64,000 nucleotides of DNA, from NCBI RefSeq assembly GCF_024748695.1, contig NZ_CP087176.1:2225501-2289500 (forward strand), read 5' to 3'. A model generated the notes under the pieces. The model saw nothing but the letters and a program-made list of their open reading frames with translations. It searched no databases and was not told where the DNA came from. Origin of the DNA: Pseudomonas sp. B21-040. GTDB lineage: Bacteria > Pseudomonadota > Gammaproteobacteria > Pseudomonadales > Pseudomonadaceae. The first letter of the stretch is position 1. Each line of letters begins with the position of its first letter. A program made the translations under genes and the position numbers. Positions 44,949 through 54,618 of the stretch are shown here, piece by piece.

Positions 44949-45088
44949 TGTAGCAGCTGCCGAGCCTGCGAGGCTGCGTCCGGCGGCGCAGTCGTCGTAA
45001 AACCTGCCTGTACGGTGTACCTGATACACCGAGTTGCCTGATTTTACGGCTGCTGCGCAGCCGGACGCAGGCTTCGCCAGCGGCTACA
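44949..45088. repeat. Paired REP element, TGTAGCAGCTGC type
   Basis: TGTAGCAGCTGCCGAG (from 44949) and its partner ending CGGCTACA (45088) flank nested inverted repeats, including GGTGTA/TACACC and CGTAAAA/TTTTACG. It is the second member of this family in the window, with 21641-21772. Confidence 0.78.
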
Positions 45089-45204
45089 TTGCTAAGCGCG
45101 GTTAAATACTATCGCCCCGATTTGAAATGCACTGACAATCGCAGCTTACCGATAAGCATGGGCTCTGCTAAAATGCGCCGCCTTATCCGTCTGTAGGCTG
45201 CACT

Positions 45205-45765
45205 GTGCCATTTACCTGGGTTGACTGGGCGATCGTTGCAATCGTCGCCATCTCCGCATTGATCAGTCTGAGCCGCGGCTTCGTCAAAGAAGCGCTGTCG
45301 CTGGTGACCTGGATCATCGCAGGAGTCGTTGCCTGGATGTTCGGTGGTTCATTGTCCGAGTACCTCGCCGGATACATTCAAACGCCGTCGGCTCGTGTGA
45401 TCACGGGCTGTGCCATCATGTTTGTCGCCACGTTAATCGTGGGCGCAATGATCAATTATCTTATCGGCGAGTTGGTACGCGTCACCGGGCTTTCCGGGAC
45501 CGATCGATTCCTCGGCATGGCCTTCGGCGCCGCGCGTGGCGTGTTGCTGGTGGTCGTGGCGGTCGGGCTGTTGAGCCTGGGGCCGGTACAGCAGGACGGG
45601 TGGTGGAAAGAGTCACAGCTCGTGCCAAAATTTCTATTGGTCGCTGATTGGTCCAAAAACCTGATTCTCGGGTGGAGCAGTCAGTGGCTTGCCAGCGGTA
45701 TCAGCGTACCCGCTGAGATACCGTTCAAGGAGCAACTCTTGCCGATGGCCAAAACGCCTCAGTGA
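45205..45765 (+). CDS. cvpA: CvpA-family membrane protein
   Basis: This 186-residue inner-membrane protein has about four hydrophobic segments (8-25, 28-48, 65-85, 102-122) and the CvpA family pattern with SRGFVKE near residue 23 and GAARG near 110. It is linked to colicin V production and to purF by conserved neighbourhood, but its molecular role is unresolved. The start is GTG 45205, with TAGG upstream; TAAAAT at 45169-45174 may be the -10 element. purF follows after 41 bases. Confidence 0.93.
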   Translation: MPFTWVDWAIVAIVAISALISLSRGFVKEALSLVTWIIAGVVAWMFGGSLSEYLAGYIQTPSARVITGCAIMFVATLIVGAMINYLIGELVRVTGLSGTDRFLGMAFGAARGVLLVVVAVGLLSLGPVQQDGWWKESQLVPKFLLVADWSKNLILGWSSQWLASGISVPAEIPFKEQLLPMAKTPQ

Positions 45766-45806
45766 GTGTTGTTCAGTTCAGATCCATTAAGTAGGGGTTG
45801 CGTCGC

Positions 45807-47312
45807 ATGTGTGGCATCGTCGGTATCGTCGGTAAGTCGAACGTCAATCAGGCGCTGTATGACGCGCTAACCGTGCTCCAGCACCGCGGCCAGGACGCTG
45901 CCGGTATCGTGACCAGCCATGATGGCCGGTTATTCCTGCGCAAGGACAACGGCCTGGTGCGTGACGTGTTCCATCAGCGTCACATGCAGCGCCTGGTCGG
46001 CCACATGGGCATTGGCCATGTGCGTTACCCGACCGCGGGCAGCTCGACGTCGGCCGAAGCTCAGCCGTTCTACGTCAACTCGCCTTACGGCATCACGTTG
46101 GCGCACAACGGCAACCTGACCAACGTTGAACAGCTGGCCAAGGAGATTTACGAATCTGACTTGCGCCACGTCAACACCAACTCCGATTCGGAAGTGCTGC
46201 TGAACGTGTTCGCTCACGAACTGGCCCAGCGCGGCAAGTTGCAGCCAACCGAAGAGGACGTGTTCGCCGCCGTCACCGACGTGCACAACCGTTGTGTGGG
46301 TGGTTACGCGGTCGTGGCGATGGTGACCGGTTACGGCATCGTCGGTTTCCGTGACCCGCACGGCATCCGCCCGATTGTCTTCGGTCAGCGTCATACCGAC
46401 GAAGGCGTCGAGTACATGATCGCCTCCGAAAGCGTCTCCCTGGACGTACTCGGTTTCACCCTGATTCGCGACCTTGCACCAGGCGAAGCGGTCTACATCA
46501 CTGAAGACGGCAAGCTGCACACCCGTCAGTGCGCGACCAACCCGTCCCTGACTCCGTGCATCTTCGAACACGTCTACCTGGCGCGTCCGGATTCGATCAT
46601 TGACGGCGTTTCTGTCTACAAGGCTCGTCTGCGCATGGGCGAGAAGCTCGCCGAGAAGATCCTGCGCGAGCGTCCTGAGCACGACATCGACGTGGTCATC
46701 CCGATCCCGGACACCAGCCGTACCGCGGCCCTGGAGCTGGCGAACCACTTGGGCGTCAAGTTCCGCGAAGGCTTCGTGAAGAACCGCTACATCGGCCGGA
46801 CCTTCATCATGCCGGGCCAGGCCGCACGGAAAAAGTCCGTACGCCAGAAGCTCAATGCCATTGAATTGGAATTCCGCGGCAAGAACGTCATGTTGGTGGA
46901 CGACTCGATCGTTCGCGGCACGACCTGCAAGCAGATCATCCAGATGGCTCGCGAAGCCGGCGCCAAAAACGTCTACTTCTGCTCCGCCGCACCGGCCGTT
47001 CGCTACCCGAACGTCTACGGCATCGACATGCCGAGCGCCCACGAGCTGATCGCCCACAACCGTTCGACTCAGGACGTTGCTGACCTGATCGGCGCTGACT
47101 GGCTGATCTATCAGGATTTGCCTGACTTGATCGAAGCCGTCGGTGGCGGCAAGATCAAGATCGACAAGTTCGATTGCGCGGTGTTCGATGGCCAATACGT
47201 CACCGGCGACGTCGACGAGGCTTACCTGAACAAGATTGAGCAGGCACGTAACGATGCCTCCAAGGTCAAGACGCAGGCAGTCAGTGCGATCATCGATCTG
47301 TACAACAACTGA
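45807..47312 (+). CDS. purF: Amidophosphoribosyltransferase
   Basis: This 501-residue enzyme makes phosphoribosylamine from PRPP and glutamine, the first committed step of purine synthesis. Cys2 becomes the N-terminal nucleophile of the glutaminase domain after Met removal, so ATG 45807 (MCGIVGIVG) must be the start; an in-frame TTG at 45798 would block this. The PRPP loop [13 protein letters not shown] starts at residue 361. Cysteines typical of an oxygen-sensitive iron-sulfur form (as in B. subtilis) are not arranged here. Confidence 0.98.
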   Translation: MCGIVGIVGKSNVNQALYDALTVLQHRGQDAAGIVTSHDGRLFLRKDNGLVRDVFHQRHMQRLVGHMGIGHVRYPTAGSSTSAEAQPFYVNSPYGITLAHNGNLTNVEQLAKEIYESDLRHVNTNSDSEVLLNVFAHELAQRGKLQPTEEDVFAAVTDVHNRCVGGYAVVAMVTGYGIVGFRDPHGIRPIVFGQRHTDEGVEYMIASESVSLDVLGFTLIRDLAPGEAVYITEDGKLHTRQCATNPSLTPCIFEHVYLARPDSIIDGVSVYKARLRMGEKLAEKILRERPEHDIDVVIPIPDTSRTAALELANHLGVKFREGFVKNRYIGRTFIMPGQAARKKSVRQKLNAIELEFRGKNVMLVDDSIVRGTTCKQIIQMAREAGAKNVYFCSAAPAVRYPNVYGIDMPSAHELIAHNRSTQDVADLIGADWLIYQDLPDLIEAVGGGKIKIDKFDCAVFDGQYVTGDVDEAYLNKIEQARNDASKVKTQAVSAIIDLYNN

Positions 47313-47318
47313 GTTTCT

Positions 47319-47338
47319 ACCGGCCCTGAGGGGCCGGT
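47319..47338 (+). terminator. Terminator of purF
   Basis: Eight base pairs (47319-47326 with 47331-47338) with a TGAG loop are followed by TTTTGT. Confidence 0.75.
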
Positions 47339-47391
47339 TTTGTATCTACTAAAGACTCTCTATATCAAGCAGCAAGGCAAGGAGTGTGAGC

Positions 47392-48603
47392 ATGAGTCAG
47401 GATTGGGATGCCGGTCGGCTGGACAGCGACCTCGAAGGCGTAGCGTTCGATACCCTGGCCGTTCGTGCCGGTCAGCACCGTACGCCGGAAGGCGAACACG
47501 GCGATCCGATGTTCTTCACTTCAAGCTACGTATTCCGTACCGCTGCCGACGCGGCTGCGCGGTTTGCCGGTGAAGTGCCGGGCAACGTTTATTCGCGTTA
47601 CACCAACCCGACGGTGCGTGCGTTCGAAGAGCGCATTGCTGCGCTGGAAAGCGCCGAGCAAGCTGTGGCCACGGCCACCGGCATGGCTGCGATCATGGCG
47701 GTGGTGATGAGCCTGTGCAGTGCGGGTGATCATGTGATCGTTTCGCGCAGTGTGTTCGGTTCGACCATCAGCCTGTTTGAAAAGTACTTCAAGCGCTTCG
47801 GCATCGAAGTCGATTACGTGCCTCTGGCGGACTTGTCCGGTTGGGATGCGGCAATCAAATCCAACACAAAGTTGCTCTTTGTCGAGTCCCCATCCAACCC
47901 GTTGGCCGAGCTGGTGGACATCGCCGCGCTGGCGCAAATCGCACACGCCAAAGGCGCGATGCTGGTGGTCGACAACTGCTTCTGCACCCCGGCGTTGCAG
48001 CAGCCGCTGAAGATGGGCGCGGACATCGTCGTGCACTCGGCAACCAAGTTCATCGACGGTCAGGGCCGTTGCATGGGCGGTGTGGTGGCCGGTCGTAGCG
48101 AGCAGATGAAAGAAGTGGTCGGTTTCCTGCGTACTGCCGGGCCAACCCTGAGCCCGTTCAACGCCTGGATTTTCCTCAAGGGCCTGGAAACCCTGAACCT
48201 GCGGATGAAGGCGCATTGCGCCAACGCCCAGCAACTGGCCGAGTGGCTGGAGCAGCAGGACGGTATCGAGAAAGTCCATTACGCCGGCCTCAAGAGCCAC
48301 CCGCAGCACGAGTTGGCGTTGCGTCAGCAGAAGGGTTTCGGTGCGGTGGTCAGTTTCGAGGTCAAGGGCGGCAAAGACGGCGCTTGGCGCTTTATCGATG
48401 CGACCCGTCTGATTTCGATCACTGCCAACCTCGGTGATACCAAGACCACGATTACCCATCCAAGCACTACCTCTCATGGTCGTCTGGCGCCGCAAGAGCG
48501 TGAAGCGGCGGGCATTCGTGACAGCCTGATCCGTATTGCGGTCGGTCTCGAAGACGTGGCTGATCTGCAAGCCGATCTGGCACGCGGGTTGGCAGCCTTG
48601 TGA
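47392..48603 (+). CDS. metZ: O-succinylhomoserine sulfhydrylase
   Basis: This 403-residue PLP enzyme of the Cys/Met-metabolism family uses sulfide and O-succinylhomoserine to form homocysteine directly. Lys219 in [11 protein letters not shown] binds PLP. ATG 47392 lies seven bases after GGAG; the GTG six bases earlier overlaps that spacing. The last codon and stop overlap the GTG start of the SDR gene by four bases. Pseudomonas uses this direct route instead of the metBC path. Confidence 0.96.
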   Translation: MSQDWDAGRLDSDLEGVAFDTLAVRAGQHRTPEGEHGDPMFFTSSYVFRTAADAAARFAGEVPGNVYSRYTNPTVRAFEERIAALESAEQAVATATGMAAIMAVVMSLCSAGDHVIVSRSVFGSTISLFEKYFKRFGIEVDYVPLADLSGWDAAIKSNTKLLFVESPSNPLAELVDIAALAQIAHAKGAMLVVDNCFCTPALQQPLKMGADIVVHSATKFIDGQGRCMGGVVAGRSEQMKEVVGFLRTAGPTLSPFNAWIFLKGLETLNLRMKAHCANAQQLAEWLEQQDGIEKVHYAGLKSHPQHELALRQQKGFGAVVSFEVKGGKDGAWRFIDATRLISITANLGDTKTTITHPSTTSHGRLAPQEREAAGIRDSLIRIAVGLEDVADLQADLARGLAAL

Positions 48604-49376
48604 TCGAGTTGTCCACGCCGACCTCCGGGTCCAATGGCCGAGTGGCCTTGGTCACCGGTGCCGCGCGCGGTATCGGTCTGGGAATCTCGGCATGGCTGAT
48701 CAGCGAAGGCTGGCAGGTGGTGCTGAGCGATCTTGATCGGGTGCGTGGTTCGAAAGTGGCGAAAGTGCTCGGCGACAATGCCTGGTTTATCGCCATGGAC
48801 GTCTCGAACGAAGGGCAGGTGGCACTGGGTGTTGCTGAAGTGCTGGGGCAGTTCGGGCGACTGGATGCGCTGGTCTGCAACGCGGCAGTGGCCGAGCCGC
48901 ACAACATTACGCTGGAAAGCCTCGATCTGGCTTACTGGAATCGTGTGCTGGCGGTGAACCTCAGTGGGCCGATGTTGTTGGCCAAACACTGTGCGCCGTA
49001 CCTGCGCGCTCACAGCGGCGCGATCGTCAACCTCGCCTCGACCCGTGCCGGGCAGTCGGAACCGGATACAGAGGCTTATGCAGCGAGCAAGGGCGGTTTA
49101 TTGGCCCTGACTCACGCATTGGCGATCAGTCTTGGGCCGGAGATCCGCGTCAATGCGGTCAGCCCTGGCTGGATCGACACGCGCGACCCTTCGGTGCGAC
49201 GTGCCGAGCCGCTGACGGATGCCGATCATGCCCAGCATCCGGCGGGCAGGGTAGGGACGGTCGAAGATGTCGCGGCGATGGTGGCCTGGCTGTTGTCGAA
49301 GAATGCCGGCTTTGTCACGGGTCAGGAGTTTGTGGTCGATGGCGGCATGACCAAGAAGATGATTTACAGCGAGTAG
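48600..49376 (+). CDS. Short-chain dehydrogenase/reductase coupled to metZ
   Basis: This 258-residue SDR has the cofactor motif TGAARGIG at residues 19-26, an NAAV motif at about 98-101, and the catalytic YAASK with Tyr160 and Lys164. It starts at GTG 48600, overlapping the metZ stop by four bases (GTGA), so translation should be coupled. The substrate is unknown. Genes of this kind are recalled next to metZ in other pseudomonads, but no methionine-related role is established. Confidence 0.9.
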   Translation: MIELSTPTSGSNGRVALVTGAARGIGLGISAWLISEGWQVVLSDLDRVRGSKVAKVLGDNAWFIAMDVSNEGQVALGVAEVLGQFGRLDALVCNAAVAEPHNITLESLDLAYWNRVLAVNLSGPMLLAKHCAPYLRAHSGAIVNLASTRAGQSEPDTEAYAASKGGLLALTHALAISLGPEIRVNAVSPGWIDTRDPSVRRAEPLTDADHAQHPAGRVGTVEDVAAMVAWLLSKNAGFVTGQEFVVDGGMTKKMIYSE

Positions 49377-49483
49377 TTCCAGCGGACCCATGACAGACAG
49401 GGCTTGAGGTTGAAGGCGCTGGTTGTCAGTGCCGCAGGAATTGACACGATTTTGTCTTTTTCAGAAAAACTTCAATCCTGCTA

Positions 49484-49512
49484 TTGACTTAGGTTCGGTA
49501 CCTGCGTAAATT
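49484..49512 (+). promoter_or_regulatory. Promoter of the Val/Asp tRNA operon
   Basis: TTGACT (49484-49489), 17 bases and TAAATT (49507-49512), then a GC-rich discriminator (CGCGGCC). The first tRNA begins 23 bases after the -10 element. Confidence 0.8.
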
Positions 49513-49534
49513 TCGCGGCCTCGGAGATGCAAAC

Positions 49535-49610
49535 GGGTGATTAGCTCAGCTGGGAGAGCGTCTGCCTTACAAGCAGAATGTCGGCGGTTCGATCCCGTCA
49601 TCACCCACCA
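49535..49610 (+). tRNA. tRNA-Val (anticodon TAC)
   Basis: A complete 76-base cloverleaf with encoded CCA. The anticodon loop CTTACAA reads TAC. Acceptor GGGTGAT pairs with ATCACCC. Confidence 0.97.
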
Positions 49611-49665
49611 CTTCCGAGAGTCTTGCGAAAGCAAGATGGAAGCTGTAAAAAGCCTCCACCGACGC

Positions 49666-49742
49666 GCAGCGGTAGTTCAGTCGGTTAGAATACCGGCCTG
49701 TCACGCCGGGGGTCGCGGGTTCGAGTCCCGTCCGCTGCGCCA
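49666..49742 (+). tRNA. tRNA-Asp (anticodon GTC), copy 1
   Basis: A complete 77-base cloverleaf with encoded CCA. The anticodon loop CTGTCAC reads GTC. Acceptor GCAGCGG pairs with CCGCTGC. Confidence 0.97.
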
Positions 49743-49834
49743 TATTTTCCGAGTCAGATTTATCTGGTTCGAGATTGAAAAGCTACTGAGTTTTCAATCA
49801 GAGGAGTTACTTGGGCGAAAGTCCAAAGCGATAC

Positions 49835-49911
49835 GCAGCGGTAGTTCAGTCGGTTAGAATACCGGCCTGTCACGCCGGGGGTCGCGGGTTCGAGTCCCGT
49901 CCGCTGCGCCA
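49835..49911 (+). tRNA. tRNA-Asp (anticodon GTC), copy 2
   Basis: Identical to copy 1; the 92-base spacer before it differs from the one between tRNA-Val and copy 1. Confidence 0.97.
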
Positions 49912-49997
49912 TATCTGCTTCAAGGCCCACTGAACGCCTTGAAGCTACGAAGAAAGATGCTGGTAAAGCCAGTGACTGCTTCGAGTCGATAGCAAAG

Positions 49998-50019
49998 ACC
50001 CTGGTCGAAAGACCGGGGT
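49998..50019 (+). terminator. Terminator of the Val/Asp tRNA operon
   Basis: Nine base pairs with one T-G wobble (49998-50006 with 50011-50019) and a GAAA tetraloop are followed by TTTTT. Confidence 0.85.
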
Positions 50020-50263
50020 TTTTTGTGTCTGCGATTTGGCTTTGTCTCCTTCCCGTCATCCTCATGGATCCGCATCTGCCGGCCAAGCGCGAGCGCTCAG
50101 TGAGCTCCGATCCCTCTCGAAAATCTCTCCCCCCCTTTTTTTAATCCGCCGCCCCGATGAATCGGCGCCTGCGCGGCCGAATTGCCTTTCCGGCACTAAA
50201 CAATTCAAGCATTTACTCGGTGCAATTTGCACAAAGGACTTGGTGTGGCGCCTCAACACAAAT

Positions 50264-50282
50264 TAGAATGAATCTCATTTAG
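50264..50282 (+). promoter_or_regulatory. Candidate Fur box before the ECF sigma factor gene
   Basis: The inverted AATGA-ATC-TCATT core (50267-50279) fits the Fur core AATGA-TAA-TCATT; over 19 bases 11 match the consensus. It lies 29 bases before the sigma-factor start. The rest of 50025-50263 holds no gene that I can support. Confidence 0.6.
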
Positions 50283-50310
50283 AATATTTCTTCGCGCAGG
50301 GTTTCTTTAG

Positions 50311-50820
50311 ATGAGTGATGTAGCTACGCCGCCGGAGCAAACCTTCCACGACCTGTACCGCGACCACCGTGGCTGGCTCGAAGGCTGGTTGAGACGACGC
50401 ATGAGTAACGGCAGCGATGCGGCAGATCTGAGTCAGGATACCTTTGTGCGGTTGCTCGCCAGCTCCCAACGCATCGCCGATCTGCAAGAACCTCGCGCCT
50501 ACCTGGCGACCGTCGGCAAGCGGCTGCTGACCAACTTCTACAAGCGGCGCAGCCTGGAGCAAGCCTATTTGTCTGCTTTGGCATTACTCCCTGAGGACTG
50601 CGTGCCGTCCCCTGAGCAGCGCTGGATGCTATTGGAAACCCTGCAAGCCCTGGATGAATTGCTCGATGGATTGGCGCGGCCGGTAAGGCGGGCGTTTCTC
50701 TGGAGCCAGTTGGAAGGCCTGGGTTATCAAGAAATTGCCGAGCGATTGCAAGTCTCGGAGCGCACGATCAAGCGCTACATGGCTCAAGCCTACGAACATT
50801 GCCTGTTGGTGGAGCTGTGA
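50311..50820 (+). CDS. acsS: ECF sigma factor (FecI type) of the siderophore locus
   Basis: This 169-residue extracytoplasmic-function sigma factor has region 2 at about residues 10-75 (DLYRDHRGWLEGWLRRRM...LSQDTFVRLL) and region 4 at about 108-165, with the HTH in GYQEIAERLQVSERTIKRYM. It overlaps the FecR-type gene by four bases and is preceded by a Fur-box candidate. It should direct transcription of the receptor and biosynthesis genes when iron is low and the siderophore is present. The equivalent gene of the P. syringae achromobactin locus is known as acsS; equivalence here is by position and type. Confidence 0.85.
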   Translation: MSDVATPPEQTFHDLYRDHRGWLEGWLRRRMSNGSDAADLSQDTFVRLLASSQRIADLQEPRAYLATVGKRLLTNFYKRRSLEQAYLSALALLPEDCVPSPEQRWMLLETLQALDELLDGLARPVRRAFLWSQLEGLGYQEIAERLQVSERTIKRYMAQAYEHCLLVEL

Positions 50821-51767
50821 ACGGTTCGGCACCTTCGGCTCAAGCCCGACAAGTCGTGCGGGCCGCCGCGCAATGGCTGGCCCTTATGGAATCCGGCTGC
50901 GCCAATGAGCGGGACCGGGCACAGCTGCAGAGCTGGCGCGACAGCCATTCCAGTCACGAACAGGCCTGGCAGAAAGCGCAACTCTTGCGCCAACGCTTTG
51001 CAGAACTGCCATCGGCCCTCGCCATGGCCAGTCTGGACCGGCCGCAAACCAGTCGACGTACAGTGCTCAAGCGCGCCGTCGGGGCGGTAGCTTTGGTGCC
51101 AGCCGCGTGGCTGATCAGTCAGCAATTGCCCCTGGATGTCTGGAGTGCCGACCTGCGGACCGCCACTGGGGAAAGCAAAAAAGTTCAGTTGGCTGATGGC
51201 AGCTCTCTGCAGTTGAACACCGCCAGCGCCGTCGATATCGACCTGAAGAACCGGCGTCTGAAACTGGTGGAAGGCGAAATCGCACTGAATGTACCCGGGA
51301 CTTCGCCGCTGACGATCCTCACGCGCTTCGGGCAAGTGGTCGTCGGTCAGAGCGAAGTGTGCGTTCGTCAGGGGCTGGCGGGCTACAAGGTGTCAGTGCT
51401 TAAAGGCACCGTGCAGTTACAGCCCCTGCGCGGGCCGGTCTTTTCATTGCGCGGCGGCCAGCAAGTCAGCCTTCAAGCTGCGGGTACCGGCGCTGTGGAG
51501 CCATTCGACGTGCTGGCCCCAGGCTGGCGTGACGGTGTTCTGATGGCGCAGAACCAACCCTTGGGGGATTTTTTGCGCGAACTCAGTACCTATCGTCCAG
51601 GCGTATTGCGTTGGGAGCCAGAACTGGAATCGCTGCGCATCACTGGCAGTTTTCGCCTGGAAGACACCGATCGCATCCTCGCGCTGCTAGCGGCCAGCCT
51701 GCCGCTGGAGGTGCATTCGCGTACGCGTTACTGGGTAACGCTGGTGGCGCGCAAAAATAATGTTTAA
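50817..51767 (+). CDS. FecR-type anti-sigma / signalling protein
   Basis: This 316-residue inner-membrane protein relays the receptor signal to the sigma factor. A cytoplasmic FecR N-terminal (DUF4880-like) domain with WLALMESG and WRDSHSSHEQAW (about 15-50) is followed by one membrane span (about 84-102) and a periplasmic FecR domain (TATGESKKVQLADGSSLQLNT). A C-terminal STN-like segment would meet the receptor. It starts at GTG 50817, overlapping the sigma-factor stop, with GGTGGAG just before it. Confidence 0.9.
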   Translation: MNGSAPSAQARQVVRAAAQWLALMESGCANERDRAQLQSWRDSHSSHEQAWQKAQLLRQRFAELPSALAMASLDRPQTSRRTVLKRAVGAVALVPAAWLISQQLPLDVWSADLRTATGESKKVQLADGSSLQLNTASAVDIDLKNRRLKLVEGEIALNVPGTSPLTILTRFGQVVVGQSEVCVRQGLAGYKVSVLKGTVQLQPLRGPVFSLRGGQQVSLQAAGTGAVEPFDVLAPGWRDGVLMAQNQPLGDFLRELSTYRPGVLRWEPELESLRITGSFRLEDTDRILALLAASLPLEVHSRTRYWVTLVARKNNV

Positions 51768-51834
51768 AGCGTGTCCCCTTTTTTCGCGCCGCTTGTCATT
51801 CAAGGCAAGTGAAACGAAATCAGAGAGATTCTCA

Positions 51835-54258
51835 ATGCCTGTAGTGATGCCTTGTAGTACGCGTCTGGCTCCGTCCCGGTTGCGCCCCTTGTTGCACTTG
51901 AGTCTGTTGTTGAGTCTGAGTGCCTGTCCATTGTTTATCACTGCCGGTTGGGCCGAAGACGCGCCGCGCCGCAGCTATCAGGTGCCGGCCGGTAGCCTCG
52001 GCGCGGCGTTGACCCGTTTCGCGGGGCTGGCCGGGGTCAATCTGTCGGTGGACCCGGCACTGGTGAGGGGGCGCACCAGCCCTGGTCTTTCCGGCGACTT
52101 CGCGGTGGAGGAGGGCTTCACCCAGTTGCTACAGGGTTCCGGTCTGCAACTGCAGCCGGTGGGTGAACAGGCGTACATGCTGACCCCGGCGCCAACGGGC
52201 AGCGGCCTGCAACTGGGCGCTACCTCTATTTTCGCTGCTGCGGACACGGCGCACGGTGATCCGTATGCTGGCGGGCAGGTCGCGCGCCTTGGGTCGCAAG
52301 GCTTGCTGGGCTCCAAAGACTTCATGGAAACGCCGTTCAGCGAGACCACCTACACCAGTGAAACGGTCAAAAACCTGCAGGCTCGTACCTTGGGTGACCT
52401 TATCGCCAGCGATCCCTCGGTTCGCGCCACCAACCCGGCGGGTGGGCGGTATGAGCAGTTCACCATTCGCGGGCTTAGCCTGTTCAATAGTGATGTCTCC
52501 TACAACGGTCTCTACGGCGTCTTGCCGACTTACACGATCGATATGGAAATGGCCGACCGCGTTGACATCCTCAAAGGTCCGAGCCAGCTCATCAACGGCA
52601 TCTCGCCGCGGGGTAGCGTGGGTGGAGGGATCAACGTGGTGCCCAAACGCGCCACCGATGCGCCCATTACGTCGTTCACCACCAACTATGCCTCCAACAA
52701 CCAGGTCGGCGGGGCCGTGGATGTCGGCCGGCGCTTTGGTGAAGGTGACATGTTCGGCGTTCGCTTCAACGGCGTGAAGCAGTCCGGCGACACCGAGTGG
52801 GATCATCAGAGTGTCGACCGTGACATGGCCGTGCTGGGCCTGGATTTTCGCGGTGAACGCCTGCGACTTGCGACGGACGTCGGGCATACCGAGCGTGATA
52901 CCGACGCCCCGCAGGAGCGTGTGCAGGTGGGCGCCAAGGCGCAGGTTCCGCATGCAAGCGAGGTTCGCAGCAACTACGCGCAGCCATGGAGCAAGGCGCG
53001 TACCAGGGATACCTTCGGGACGGTGACCGGCGAATTCGATGTCAGCGACGCCGTCATGCTGTATGGCGGTGTGGGCGCGCGCAGGAGTGATCATGATTTT
53101 CTCCGACACGCCGTATCGGTCACCAACAACGCAGGTGATTTCAGCGTTCTGCCACGTGACTTCACCCGTGACGAAAATGTCCGGACGGCCAATGCCGGGG
53201 TGCGCAACTGGTTCCATACCGGCCCGGTGAGCCATGAAGTGAATCTGGCTGCCAGCTATTTCTACATGGACTTTGAAAATGGCGGCGCCCGTTATGCCGC
53301 TGCCCCCAGCAATATCTACAACCCCGTGCAAACACGGACGCCGATCACCCCCACGCGATTCGATCCGAAGGTGTATACCGAGAACCGCTTTAGCAGCATG
53401 GCGTTATCCGACACGTTGGGTTTCTTCGATGATCGAGTGCTGCTGACCCTCGGCGCCCGCTGGCAGCGAGTGCAGGTTGACGACTGGTCGGATGATGTCA
53501 AAGGCGACACGGCCTACGATGAAGAAAAGGTTTCTCCGTCGGGCGGCATCCTGTTCAAGGCAACCGATAAACTGTCGCTGTATGCCAACTACATGGAAGG
53601 CTTGAGCCAAGGCAAGATTGCGCCGTCGACCTCGGTCAACGAGGACGAGATCTTCCCGCCGTTCATCAGTCGGCAGGTCGAGGTCGGTGCCAAGTACGAC
53701 GCGGGTGCGTTCGCTATCACCACTGCAGTGTTCCGGATCAAGCAGCCGGCCTATGAGACCAACGCCATAACGCGAGTGTTCGGCCCGAACGGCAAACGCG
53801 AAAACAACGGTGTGGAAGTCAGTGTGTTCGGTGAGCCGCTCAAAGGTTTCCGCCTGCTCGGTGGCGTCATGTACATCGACAGCGAATTGACCAATACCGC
53901 CAACGGCACCTTTGACGGCAACCGCGCTCCTGCCACGCCGGAATACAACGTCAGCCTGGGCGCCGAGTGGGATGTACCGAGCGTGCAAGGCCTGACCCTG
54001 ACCAGCCGCAGTATCTATTCCAGTTCGCAGTATCTGGACCAGTCCAATGACAAGGAAATCGATGCCTGGACGCGCATCGACGTCGGCGCGCGCTACGCCT
54101 TCAAGGTCGAAGAAAAGAACATCACCCTGCGTGCCAATGTCGAGAACGTGGCCGACAAGCGCTACTGGAGTTCTGCCGGGGCCTCGGATGACAGCGAGCC
54201 GGGATTGACGCTCGCGACCCCACGTACCTACCTCCTTTCAGCGACCGTCGACTTCTGA
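51835..54258 (+). CDS. TonB-dependent siderophore receptor with signalling domain
   Basis: This 807-residue outer membrane protein would import the ferric siderophore. After a long signal region (about 1-40, ending WAED), an STN/secretin-like signalling domain (about 50-100, PAGSLGAALTRFAGLAGVNLS) identifies it as a transducing receptor of the FecA/FpvA class. The plug (about 150-265) and a 22-strand beta barrel follow, ending in a terminal aromatic (LLSATVDF). ATG 51835 gives a clean signal sequence; an in-frame start at 51760 would overlap fecR. Its position with sigma, FecR and acs genes suggests achromobactin or a related citrate siderophore as ligand. Confidence 0.9.
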   Translation: MPVVMPCSTRLAPSRLRPLLHLSLLLSLSACPLFITAGWAEDAPRRSYQVPAGSLGAALTRFAGLAGVNLSVDPALVRGRTSPGLSGDFAVEEGFTQLLQGSGLQLQPVGEQAYMLTPAPTGSGLQLGATSIFAAADTAHGDPYAGGQVARLGSQGLLGSKDFMETPFSETTYTSETVKNLQARTLGDLIASDPSVRATNPAGGRYEQFTIRGLSLFNSDVSYNGLYGVLPTYTIDMEMADRVDILKGPSQLINGISPRGSVGGGINVVPKRATDAPITSFTTNYASNNQVGGAVDVGRRFGEGDMFGVRFNGVKQSGDTEWDHQSVDRDMAVLGLDFRGERLRLATDVGHTERDTDAPQERVQVGAKAQVPHASEVRSNYAQPWSKARTRDTFGTVTGEFDVSDAVMLYGGVGARRSDHDFLRHAVSVTNNAGDFSVLPRDFTRDENVRTANAGVRNWFHTGPVSHEVNLAASYFYMDFENGGARYAAAPSNIYNPVQTRTPITPTRFDPKVYTENRFSSMALSDTLGFFDDRVLLTLGARWQRVQVDDWSDDVKGDTAYDEEKVSPSGGILFKATDKLSLYANYMEGLSQGKIAPSTSVNEDEIFPPFISRQVEVGAKYDAGAFAITTAVFRIKQPAYETNAITRVFGPNGKRENNGVEVSVFGEPLKGFRLLGGVMYIDSELTNTANGTFDGNRAPATPEYNVSLGAEWDVPSVQGLTLTSRSIYSSSQYLDQSNDKEIDAWTRIDVGARYAFKVEEKNITLRANVENVADKRYWSSAGASDDSEPGLTLATPRTYLLSATVDF

Positions 54259-54618
54259 GTCGATCAACCGCGCGCTGCGCCACAGGGAAGGGCGCCGCCG
54301 GGTTGTGTTCATGAATTGATTCCTGCAGAGAAAGAAATGCTCGCCCATCTGATGTGAATGACCCATTGCGATACTTTTCTACAAGTTAGCGCCTGTTGCA
54401 GGGTATTAAAAAGTTGTCATTTTTATAATAAAAGCATGGCCGGATAATGGCACTAATGATCGTTTCTCAGGTTTTTATAACTTGGGATTTTGTGTGCGCG
54501 AGCGATTTTAATAGCTGACTGGCAAGCTATGTAAGTTTTCAAAAAATGGCGAGCAAGTAGTTGCGTTAATTTGCAAATGAGAATAATTTGCATATCGAAA
54601 CTTATCGAGGATAAACCG
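54259..54618 (+). other. AT-rich gap before acsF
   Basis: This 360-base gap is clearly more AT-rich than the flanking genes. It contains a Fur-box candidate at 54573-54591 and several AT hexamers, including TATAAT (54424-54429), whose best -35 partners are badly spaced. I see no small gene or terminator after the receptor stop. Confidence 0.6.
54573..54591 (+). promoter_or_regulatory. Candidate Fur box before acsF
   Basis: GCAAATGAGAATAATTTGC matches the 19-bp Fur consensus at 13 positions and is itself framed by GCAAAT/ATTTGC-like arms. It lies 27 bases before the acsF start and suggests iron repression of the biosynthesis operon. Confidence 0.6.

Noticed and set aside
54396..54429. Sigma-70 promoter with TATAAT at 54424-54429
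   Set aside because: TTGCAG lies 22 bases and TTGTCA only four bases upstream, so neither spacing fits a promoter.
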